This document shows positions 1 through 7,445 of a DNA stretch of 64,000 nucleotides, in pieces (positions within the stretch are counted from its first letter, which is position 1; each line of letters starts with the position of its first letter). The translations under genes and the position numbers were made by a program. The notes beneath the pieces are model-generated. The model was not told the DNA's origin and did no database searches. It worked only from the letters and a program-made list of their open reading frames with translations. Source of the DNA: Escherichia fergusonii ATCC 35469 (GTDB taxonomy: Bacteria > Pseudomonadota > Gammaproteobacteria > Enterobacterales > Enterobacteriaceae); contig NC_011740.1 in the NCBI RefSeq assembly GCF_000026225.1, positions 62,001 to 126,000 of the forward strand, in the 5' to 3' direction.

Positions 1-133
1 ACTGCACTGGCGCTCGCCCCAGATTGCGTATGGTTACGGTATAAGCAAAAACGTAACGTTCATTATCAGGTGAAGATTGTGCCTCAATGTAGACGCTTTG
101 AACCTGAATACACACTCGGGGCGAATTGATCAT
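1..133 (-). CDS. apaG: ApaG protein, N-terminal part (cut by window edge)
   Basis: The minus strand opens with an ATG at 133 and encodes MINSPRVCIQVQSVYIEAQS and onward to the window edge, which I recognise as the start of E. coli ApaG. About 44 of roughly 125 residues are present; the rest lies outside the window. ApaG is a small fibronectin-III-like protein whose biochemical role is unsettled. It starts 2 nt after the rsmA stop codon, so it is translated from the lptD-surA-pdxA-rsmA message. Confidence 0.95.
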   Translation of the reverse strand, partial: MINSPRVCIQVQSVYIEAQSSPDNERYVFAYTVTIRNLGRAPVQ

Positions 134-135
134 CG

Positions 136-957
136 TTAACTCTCCTGCAAAGGCGCGTTCTCCGCCAGATAGTTCGCCATCTGGCAATATTGCGCGACAG
201 AGATATTTTCCGCTCGCATCGCCGGGTCGATCCCCATTCCTGTTAATACCTCGACGCTAAACAGGTTGCCGAGGCTGTTACGAATGGTTTTACGACGCTG
301 GTTAAAGGCTTCGGTGGTGATGCGGCTCAACACGCGAACATCTTTAACCGGGTAGGGCATCGTTGCATGAGGAACCAGGCGCACGACGGCGGAATCCACT
401 TTGGGTGGTGGTGTAAAGGCTGACGGCGGTACTTCCAGCACCGGGATCACGTTACAATAGTATTGCGCCATGACGCTTAATCGACCATACGCCTTGCTGT
501 TCGGTCCTGCAACCAGACGATTCACCACCTCTTTTTGCAACATAAAGTGCATGTCGGCAATGGCATCAGTATAGCTAAACAGATGGAACATCAACGGCGT
601 GGAGATGTTATAAGGCAGGTTGCCGAAAACACGCAGCGGCTGGCCCATTTTCTCGGCCAGTTCGCCAAAGTTAAAGGTCATCGCATCCTGCTGATAAATA
701 GTCAGTTTCGGGCCTAAGAATGGATGCGTTTGCAGACGTGCCGCCAGATCGCGGTCAAGTTCGATGACCGTCAGCTGGTCCAGACGTTCGCCGACCGGTT
801 CGGTCAATGCCGCCAGACCGGGGCCGATTTCGACCATTGCCTGGCCTTTCTGCGGGTTAATGGCAGAAACAATGCTGTCGATCACGAACTGATCGTTGAG
901 AAAGTTTTGCCCGAAGCGTTTACGGGCTAAGTGGCCCTGGTGGACTCGATTATTCAT
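136..957 (-). CDS. rsmA: 16S rRNA dimethyladenosine transferase RsmA (KsgA)
   Basis: RsmA dimethylates two adjacent adenosines in the 3'-terminal helix of 16S rRNA using S-adenosylmethionine, a late checkpoint in 30S assembly. The 273 residues match the usual length. The SAM-binding motif EIGPG is at residues 43-47 and the adenine-methyltransferase motif NLPY at 113-116. The gene overlaps the 3' end of pdxA by 4 nt and is followed 2 nt later by apaG, so it is internal to the lptD operon. Recognition is by whole-protein similarity to E. coli KsgA. Confidence 0.98.
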   Translation of the reverse strand: MNNRVHQGHLARKRFGQNFLNDQFVIDSIVSAINPQKGQAMVEIGPGLAALTEPVGERLDQLTVIELDRDLAARLQTHPFLGPKLTIYQQDAMTFNFGELAEKMGQPLRVFGNLPYNISTPLMFHLFSYTDAIADMHFMLQKEVVNRLVAGPNSKAYGRLSVMAQYYCNVIPVLEVPPSAFTPPPKVDSAVVRLVPHATMPYPVKDVRVLSRITTEAFNQRRKTIRNSLGNLFSVEVLTGMGIDPAMRAENISVAQYCQMANYLAENAPLQES

Positions 958-1943
958 TGGGTGTTAACAATCATTTTGATGGCGAGATTAAGCGCCGTAA
1001 TAAAACTGCCGACATCTGCTTTGCCACGTCCCGCCAGTTCAAGTGCGGTGCCGTGGTCCACTGATGTGCGAATAAAGGGCAGGCCCAGCGTAATGTTCAC
1101 ACCGCGCCCGAAGCCCTGGTATTTTAGCACGGGAAGACCCTGATCGTGGTACATCGCCAGCACGGCGTCGGCGTTATCGAGATATTTCGGCTGAAACAGG
1201 GTATCGGCAGGCAGCGGCCCTTTAAGTTTCATCCCCTGCACCCGTAACTCGTCGAGCACCGGAATGATAGTGTCTATCTCTTCCGTACCCATATGACCGC
1301 CTTCGCCCGCGTGCGGATTTAGCCCGCAGACCAGAATGCGCGGTTCGGCAATACCAAATTTGGTCCGCAAATCGTGATGCAAAATAGCAATGACTTCGTG
1401 CAAAAGCGCAGGGGTGATAGCATCTGCGATATCGCGCAGCGGTAAATGCGTCGTTGCCAGCGCCACGCGAAGTTCTTCGGTTGCCAGCATCATCACCACT
1501 TTTTTCGCCTGCGAACGCTCTTCGAAAAACTCGGTATGACCGGTAAACGGAATGCCTGCGTCGTTAATGACGCCTTTATGCACGGGGCCTGTGATCAGCG
1601 CAGCAAATTCACCGTTCAGACAGCCATCACACGCTCGCGCCAGCGTCTCCACCACATAATGCCCATTTTCAACCGCTAACTGCCCCGCAGTGACAGATTC
1701 ACGTAGCGCGACAGGAAGTAGCGTTAATGTGCCCGCAGTTTGCGGTTGTGCAGGGGAGTTGGGGGAATAAGGGCGGAGGGTGAGCGGCAAACCGAGCATC
1801 GCTGCCCGGTCGGTAAGGAGAGTGGCATCGGCACAAACAACCAGTTCGACCGGCCACTCACGCTGTGCAAGCTGGACAACTAAGTCCGGGCCAATCCCGG
1901 CGGGCTCGCCGGGAGTGATCACAACACGTTGGGTTTTAACCAT
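954..1943 (-). CDS. pdxA: 4-hydroxythreonine-4-phosphate dehydrogenase PdxA
   Basis: PdxA carries out NAD-dependent oxidation of 4-phosphohydroxy-L-threonine in pyridoxal 5'-phosphate biosynthesis. The 329-residue length is that of the E. coli enzyme. The three metal-binding histidines known from E. coli PdxA are visible at 166 (ATTHLP), 211 (NPHAGE) and 266 (MYHDQG). The start codon shares one base with the surA stop and the 3' end overlaps rsmA by 4 nt, which indicates translational coupling through the operon. Confidence 0.98.
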   Translation of the reverse strand: MVKTQRVVITPGEPAGIGPDLVVQLAQREWPVELVVCADATLLTDRAAMLGLPLTLRPYSPNSPAQPQTAGTLTLLPVALRESVTAGQLAVENGHYVVETLARACDGCLNGEFAALITGPVHKGVINDAGIPFTGHTEFFEERSQAKKVVMMLATEELRVALATTHLPLRDIADAITPALLHEVIAILHHDLRTKFGIAEPRILVCGLNPHAGEGGHMGTEEIDTIIPVLDELRVQGMKLKGPLPADTLFQPKYLDNADAVLAMYHDQGLPVLKYQGFGRGVNITLGLPFIRTSVDHGTALELAGRGKADVGSFITALNLAIKMIVNTQ

Positions 1944-3229
1944 TAGTTGCTCAGGATTTTAACGTAGGCGCTGGCGCGTTGTTCCTGCATCCAGCTTGCT
2001 GCTTCTTCCGAGAACTTACGGTTCATCAGCATGCGGTACGCACGATCTTTCTGCGCAGCGTCGGTTTTATCGACATTACGGGTATCCAGCAGCTCGATCA
2101 AATGCCAGCCAAAGGAGGAGTGAACCGGTGCACTCATTTGGCCTTTGTTCAGGCGGGTGAGTGCGTCACGGAACGCCGGATCAAAAATGTCTGCTGTTGC
2201 CCAACCGAGATCGCCGCCCTGGTTAGCAGAACCTGGATCCTGGGAGAACTCTTTCGCTGCGGCAGCAAAAGTCGTTTTACCACTTTTGATATCAGCAGCG
2301 ATTTGCTCCAGTTTCACGCGGGCTTGTTCGTCGGTCATAATCGGCGATGGTTTCAGCAGAATATGGCGAGCATGAACTTCGGTAACCGAGATATTTTGGC
2401 TACCACCACGCAGATCGTTGACTTTCAGAATATGGAAGCCAACACCGGAACGAATTGGGCCAACAACATCGCCTTTCTTCGCGGTACTTAACGCCTGGGC
2501 AAAGATACCCGGCAGTTCCTGAATGCGTCCCCAGCCCATCTGACCGCCTTTCAGGGCTTGTTGATCAGCAGAGTAGGAGATTGCCAGTTTGCCAAAATCA
2601 GCGCCGTTACGGGCTTGATCGACAATGGCACGCGCCTGGCTTTCTGCTTCGTTCACCTGATCAGAAGATGGATTTTCTGGCAGCGGGATCAGAATGTGGC
2701 TCAGATTCAGCTCAGTGCTGGCATCGTTTTGATTCCCGACCTGCTGCGCGAGAGATTCCACTTCCTGCGGCAGGATAGAGATACGACGACGAACTTCATT
2801 GTTGCGCACTTCAGAGATAATCATCTCTTTGCGGATCTGATTACGATAGGTGTTGTAGTTCAGCCCATCGTAAGCCAGACGGCTACGCATCTGATCCAGC
2901 GTCATGTTGTTTTGTTTAGCGATGTTAGCAATCGCCTGATCCAGCTGCTCATCGGAGATTTTCACCCCCATTTTCTGGCCCATTTGCAGCAGGATCTGAT
3001 CCATGATCAACCGTTCCAGGATCTGATGACGCAGCGTAGCATCATCAGGAAGTTGTTGCCCCGCTTGTGCGGCATTCAGTTTTACTGACTGCAATAAACC
3101 ATTAACGTCGCTTTCCAGCACCACGCCATTATTGACGACGGCTGCGACTTTATCGACTACCTGGGGGGCAGCGAAACTGGTATTCGCGATCATGGCGATA
3201 CCGAGAAGCAGCGTTTTCCAGTTCTTCAT
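1943..3229 (-). CDS. surA: Periplasmic chaperone and peptidyl-prolyl isomerase SurA
   Basis: SurA escorts unfolded outer-membrane proteins, including LptD and porins, across the periplasm to the BAM complex. The 428 residues begin with a signal peptide of about 20 residues ending in NTSFA. An N-terminal chaperone region, two parvulin domains (about 171-272 and 282-382) and a short C-terminal helix follow. It lies just downstream of lptD, whose product is a SurA client, and is coupled to pdxA by an overlap. Confidence 0.98.
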   Translation of the reverse strand: MKNWKTLLLGIAMIANTSFAAPQVVDKVAAVVNNGVVLESDVNGLLQSVKLNAAQAGQQLPDDATLRHQILERLIMDQILLQMGQKMGVKISDEQLDQAIANIAKQNNMTLDQMRSRLAYDGLNYNTYRNQIRKEMIISEVRNNEVRRRISILPQEVESLAQQVGNQNDASTELNLSHILIPLPENPSSDQVNEAESQARAIVDQARNGADFGKLAISYSADQQALKGGQMGWGRIQELPGIFAQALSTAKKGDVVGPIRSGVGFHILKVNDLRGGSQNISVTEVHARHILLKPSPIMTDEQARVKLEQIAADIKSGKTTFAAAAKEFSQDPGSANQGGDLGWATADIFDPAFRDALTRLNKGQMSAPVHSSFGWHLIELLDTRNVDKTDAAQKDRAYRMLMNRKFSEEAASWMQEQRASAYVKILSN

Positions 3230-3282
3230 ACTTTTTCCATTTCAATTAGCCGCAATGCGGATTACGTTGTAACTCAATCAAA

Positions 3283-5634
3283 TCACAAAGAGTTTTGATA
3301 CGGCAGAATGTTCGAACGCAACATCTCTTGCGTGCCGAGGCCATAGTTAGAGCTCAGGCCACGAAGTTCGATGTTAAAGCCGATTACGTCGTCATAAACT
3401 GCATGTTGTTTATCATTATCCCAGCCGTTCAGCTTACGCTCGTAACCGACACGAATCGCATAACAGCAGGAACTGTACTGCACGCCTAACATGGAGTCGG
3501 CTGGTTTGTTCACATTGGTATCGAAGTAGTAAGCCCCGACAATCGACCAGCGATCAGCAAATGGCCAACTGGCTACGCCACCTACCTGCGAAATCCCCTT
3601 ATTATATTGTTCAGAGGTGGAATAACGTGGCAATGTCGCCTGAATATATTCCGGGCTGGCATAGCGGTAATTTAGCTGTACCAGACGGTCTTGATCCCGA
3701 CGGTACTCAATGCTGGCATTACTGGTCGCGACGTTATCCAGACGAGTGTCGTACTGCACACCACCCCGTACACCCCAACGCTCGGAGATTCGCCAGTAAG
3801 TATCACCAGCCCACACCAGTGAACCTTTATCGTCGTCTTTCTCCCATTTTATGTGGTCATCGCCAGTGCGAGACTCGCTGAAATAGTAGATTTGACCAAC
3901 AGAAACGTTAAAACGTTCAACGGCATTTTCATCATATATACGAGATGTGACACCGGTCGTAACCTGGTTTGCTGATGCGATGCGGTCCAGACCACCATAA
4001 GTACGGTCGCGGAACAGGCCGCTATAGTCAAACTGCAACAGAGAAGAGTCGAAATTGTAGATGTCGCTCTGATCGCGATAGGGTACGTACAGATACTGCG
4101 CGCGTGGTTCCAGTGTCTGGGTAAAGCCAGGCGCCAGCAGATTCATGTCACGCTCAAAGACCATTTTGCCATCAACTTTAAATTGCGGCATTACACGGTT
4201 AACAGAATCAGCCAGCTTGTTTGTATTTCTGGCGTTATACCAGTCAAGATTGGTCTGCTGATAGTGTGTCGCCAGCAGTTTGGCTTCGGTATTTAAACTG
4301 CCCCAGTTGTTCGACAACGGGAGATTGATCGTCGGTTCAAGGTGCAGACGTGTGGCTTCTGGCATATTGCTATTGGTATTTACAAAATGCACTGCCTGAC
4401 CATAGATACGGGTATCAAACGGACCGAGATCGTTATGGTAGTAGTTGACGTCTAACTGCGGCTCAGCGGCGTAACTGTTACCACTGTTATCGTCAAAGAC
4501 CTGAAACTGTTTGGTCGAAAGTGTGGCGTCAAAGTTCTGTACTGCGTAACCGACGCTGAATTTTTGCGTAGCGTAGCCGTCGGTACTGGAACCGTACTTA
4601 TTATCAAAGTCGTTGAAATAACTTGGATCACTAACTTTGGTGTAGTCAATATTGAAGCGCCACACCTGATCCATTACACCAGAGTGTTGCCAGTAAAATA
4701 ACCAACGACGTGAGTTATCATCGTTCGGGTGTTCATCTTCATAGACTTTATCTGAAGGCAGATAGTCCAGTTCCATCAAGCCTGCGCCCGCCTGGGAGAG
4801 GTAGCGGAACTCGTTCTCCCACATAATGTTGCCACGACGATGCATATAATGCGGCGTGATGGTGGCATCCATATTTGGCGCGATGTTCCAGTAATATGGC
4901 AGGTAGAACTCAAAGTAGTTCTTGGTCGTGTACTTGGCGTTTGGGATCAAGAAACCGGAGCGGCGTTTGTCACCCACCGGTAACTGCAAATAGGGGCTGT
5001 AGAAGATTGGCACCGGGCCAACTTTAAAACGGGCGTTCCAGATTTCGGCTACTTGCTCTTCGCGGTCATGGATAATTTCGCTCCCCACCACGCTCCAGGT
5101 ATCGGACCCCGGTAAGCAGGAGGTAAAGCTGCCGTTATCCAGAATGGTATAACGGTTTTCGCCTCGTTGTTTCATCAGGTCCGCTTTACCGCGCCCCTGA
5201 CGACCCACCATCTGGTAATCCCCTTCCCAGACGTTAGTATCTTTGGTGTTCAGATTCGCCCATCCCTTTGGCCCTTTCAGAATGACCTGGTTGTCGTCGT
5301 AATGGACATTACCGAGCGCATCAACAGTACGAATCGGTTCTGGCTCGCCTGGTGCTTCTTTTTGATGAAGTTGCACTTCATCGGCCTGCAGTCGACTGTT
5401 CCCTTGCATGATATCTACATTGCCGGAAAACACTGCGTCATCAGGATAATTCCCTTTGGCGTCGTCAGCATTAATCGTCACGGGCAGTTCGTTCGTGTCG
5501 CCCTTCACCAGAGGACGGTCATAGCTCGGCACGCCCAACATACACTGTGAGGCGAGATCGGCTGCCAGGCCCTGTTGACTGTAAAGGGCGGTGGCAATCA
5601 TGGTGGCCAGGAGGGTGGGGATACGTTTTTTCAT
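3283..5634 (-). CDS. lptD: LPS-assembly outer-membrane protein LptD (Imp)
   Basis: LptD is the outer-membrane beta-barrel that, plugged by LptE, inserts lipopolysaccharide into the outer leaflet. The 783 residues compare with 784 in K-12. A signal peptide of about 24 residues ends in QQGLA, with the first mature cysteine in SQCMLG. An N-terminal periplasmic jellyroll domain precedes a large barrel, and the paired cysteines near the C-terminus (YSSCCYAI) take part in the known interdomain disulfides. It is the first gene of the minus-strand operon and diverges from djlA. Confidence 0.98.
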   Translation of the reverse strand: MKKRIPTLLATMIATALYSQQGLAADLASQCMLGVPSYDRPLVKGDTNELPVTINADDAKGNYPDDAVFSGNVDIMQGNSRLQADEVQLHQKEAPGEPEPIRTVDALGNVHYDDNQVILKGPKGWANLNTKDTNVWEGDYQMVGRQGRGKADLMKQRGENRYTILDNGSFTSCLPGSDTWSVVGSEIIHDREEQVAEIWNARFKVGPVPIFYSPYLQLPVGDKRRSGFLIPNAKYTTKNYFEFYLPYYWNIAPNMDATITPHYMHRRGNIMWENEFRYLSQAGAGLMELDYLPSDKVYEDEHPNDDNSRRWLFYWQHSGVMDQVWRFNIDYTKVSDPSYFNDFDNKYGSSTDGYATQKFSVGYAVQNFDATLSTKQFQVFDDNSGNSYAAEPQLDVNYYHNDLGPFDTRIYGQAVHFVNTNSNMPEATRLHLEPTINLPLSNNWGSLNTEAKLLATHYQQTNLDWYNARNTNKLADSVNRVMPQFKVDGKMVFERDMNLLAPGFTQTLEPRAQYLYVPYRDQSDIYNFDSSLLQFDYSGLFRDRTYGGLDRIASANQVTTGVTSRIYDENAVERFNVSVGQIYYFSESRTGDDHIKWEKDDDKGSLVWAGDTYWRISERWGVRGGVQYDTRLDNVATSNASIEYRRDQDRLVQLNYRYASPEYIQATLPRYSTSEQYNKGISQVGGVASWPFADRWSIVGAYYFDTNVNKPADSMLGVQYSSCCYAIRVGYERKLNGWDNDKQHAVYDDVIGFNIELRGLSSNYGLGTQEMLRSNILPYQNSL

Positions 5635-5888
5635 ACGTTGAATTTTATTGTTCCATCATCGGTAACGTTGCGCGCGGCAAACGGTCAGAGACTAACGTAC
5701 TCATCATCTCTACGCTAGTGTTAATCCTGCCCGAATAGTGTCTGTGATGTTAGGCACGGCATAGAATGACAGGTATGATAATGCAAATTATAGGCGATGT
5801 CTCACAATAGACCGCAGCCCGAAATGGGTAAAAGCGCCTTAAATTGTGAGAGATAGCCCTGATATCCGAGTGTCGATTTGGGGAATAT
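5635..5888. promoter_or_regulatory. Divergent lptD / djlA promoter region
   Basis: The 254 bp between the divergent starts of lptD and djlA must hold both promoters. I could not place -35/-10 elements or a sigma-E site with confidence. The segment beside djlA is AT-rich. No ORF, repeat or RNA gene is evident here. Confidence 0.5.
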
Positions 5889-6704
5889 ATGCAGTATTGG
5901 GGAAAAATCATTGGCGTGGCCGTGGCCTTAATGATGGGCGGTGGTTTTTGGGGCGTTGTATTAGGGCTGTTGATTGGCCATATGTTTGATAAAGCCCGCA
6001 GCCGTAAAATGGCGTGGTTCGCCAATCAGCGTGAGCGTCAGGCGCTGTTTTTTGCCACCACTTTTGAGGTGATGGGGCATTTAACCAAATCTAAAGGTCG
6101 CGTCACTGAGGCTGATATTCATATTGCCAGCCGTTTGATGGATCGAATGAATCTGCATGGCGCTTCCCGTACTGCGGCGCAAAATGCATTCCGGGTGGGA
6201 AAATCAGATAATTACCCACTGCGTGAAAAGATGCGCCAGTTTCGCAGTGTCTGCTTTGGTCGTTTTGACTTAATTCGTATGTTTCTGGAGATCCAGATTC
6301 AGGCGGCGTTTGCTGATGGTTCGCTGCATCCAAATGAGCGGGCGGTACTGTATGTCATTGCTGAAGAATTAGGGATCTCCCGCGCTCAGTTTGACCAGTT
6401 CCTGCGCATGATGCAGGGCGGTGCACAGTTTGGCGGCGGTTATCAGCAGCAATCTGGCGGTGGTAACTGGCAGCAAGCGCAGCGAGGCCCAACGCTGGAA
6501 GATGCCTGTAATGTGCTGGGTGTGAAGCCGACGGATGATGCGACCACCATTAAACGTGCCTACCGTAAGCTGATGAGTGAACACCATCCGGATAAGCTGG
6601 TAGCAAAAGGTTTGCCGCCTGAGATGATGGAGATGGCGAAGCAGAAAGCGCAGGAAATTCAGCAGGCCTATGAGCTGATAAAGCAGCAGAAAGGGTTTAA
6701 ATAA
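5889..6704 (+). CDS. djlA: Membrane-anchored DnaJ-like co-chaperone DjlA
   Basis: DjlA is an inner-membrane DnaK co-chaperone that stimulates DnaK ATPase and, when overproduced in E. coli, activates the Rcs capsule response. The 271 residues contain one N-terminal membrane segment (about 7-30, glycine-rich), a TerB-like central domain, a glycine/glutamine-rich linker (about 177-200) and a C-terminal J domain with the HPD motif in SEHHPDKL. It is essentially identical to K-12 DjlA. The 70-bp spacing to rluA means the small yabP/yabQ genes annotated next to djlA in K-12 are absent. Confidence 0.98.
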   Translation: MQYWGKIIGVAVALMMGGGFWGVVLGLLIGHMFDKARSRKMAWFANQRERQALFFATTFEVMGHLTKSKGRVTEADIHIASRLMDRMNLHGASRTAAQNAFRVGKSDNYPLREKMRQFRSVCFGRFDLIRMFLEIQIQAAFADGSLHPNERAVLYVIAEELGISRAQFDQFLRMMQGGAQFGGGYQQQSGGGNWQQAQRGPTLEDACNVLGVKPTDDATTIKRAYRKLMSEHHPDKLVAKGLPPEMMEMAKQKAQEIQQAYELIKQQKGFK

Positions 6705-6723
6705 GTTTCAGGGCGAGTAAGAA

Positions 6724-6745
6724 GAGAAGGCCTTAACGCCTTCTC
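6724..6745. terminator. Hairpin between convergent djlA and rluA
   Basis: An 8-bp perfect stem (GAGAAGGC at 6724-6731, GCCTTCTC at 6738-6745) with a 6-nt loop sits between the ends of djlA and rluA. Its place suggests a bidirectional terminator. There is no clear U-tract on either side, so intrinsic termination is only probable. Confidence 0.55.
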
Positions 6746-6774
6746 CTGCCTACCTAATCGCGCTACCGAGACTA

Positions 6775-7434
6775 TTAAAAATCCGCGGGCGCCTTAAACG
6801 TCATACTATTGCCATATGCCGGATGGGTAATCGTCAACATCTCTGCATGTAGCAGTAAACGTGGTGCCATTGCCCTGGCTTCTGGTGATGCATAAAAACG
6901 ATCGCCGAGAATCGGATGGCCCAGCGCCAGCATATGCACACGCAGCTGATGCGAACGCCCGGTAATCGGTTTTAACACCACTCTTGCTGTGTTATCCGCA
7001 GCATACTCCACCACTTCATATTCCGTCTGCGCAGGTTTACCCGTTTCGTAACAGACTTTCTGTTTCGGGCGGTTTGGCCAGTCGCAAATCAGCGGCAGAT
7101 CGACCAGACCTTCCGCTGGGGATGGGTGCCCCCAGACGCGGGCCACATACTGCTTTTTCGGCTCGCGCTCGCGGAACTGGCGTTTTAATTCCCGCTCCGC
7201 GGCTTTGGTCAGCGCCACTACAATCACGCCGCTGGTAGCCATATCCAGACGATGCACCGATTCCGCCTGCGGATAATCACGCTGAATGCGCGTCATCACG
7301 CTGTCTTTGTGCTCCTCCAGACGCCCCGGCACCGATAACAAGCCGCTCGGCTTGTTGACCACCATAATGTGGTCATCCTGATACAGGATAACCAGCCAGG
7401 GTTCCTGCGGCGGATTGTAGTTTTCCATCCCCAT
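6775..7434 (-). CDS. rluA: Dual-specificity 23S rRNA/tRNA pseudouridine synthase RluA
   Basis: RluA converts U746 of 23S rRNA and U32 of several tRNAs to pseudouridine. The start chosen (ATG at 7434, MGMENYNPPQ) gives the usual 219 residues; an upstream in-frame start at 7491 would run into rapA. The catalytic aspartate is D64 in HRLDMATSG, and the GRSHQLRVH and GDRFY segments typical of the RluA family are present. It begins 11 nt after the rapA stop, so co-transcription with rapA is likely. Confidence 0.97.
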   Translation of the reverse strand: MGMENYNPPQEPWLVILYQDDHIMVVNKPSGLLSVPGRLEEHKDSVMTRIQRDYPQAESVHRLDMATSGVIVVALTKAAERELKRQFREREPKKQYVARVWGHPSPAEGLVDLPLICDWPNRPKQKVCYETGKPAQTEYEVVEYAADNTARVVLKPITGRSHQLRVHMLALGHPILGDRFYASPEARAMAPRLLLHAEMLTITHPAYGNSMTFKAPADF

Positions 7435-7445
7435 TTTAGGCTCCG

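Noticed and set aside
1979..2491. A 170-codon plus-strand open frame opposite surA
   Set aside because: Its composition is rich in Cys, Arg and His, it has no known domain and it lies wholly in antisense to surA.
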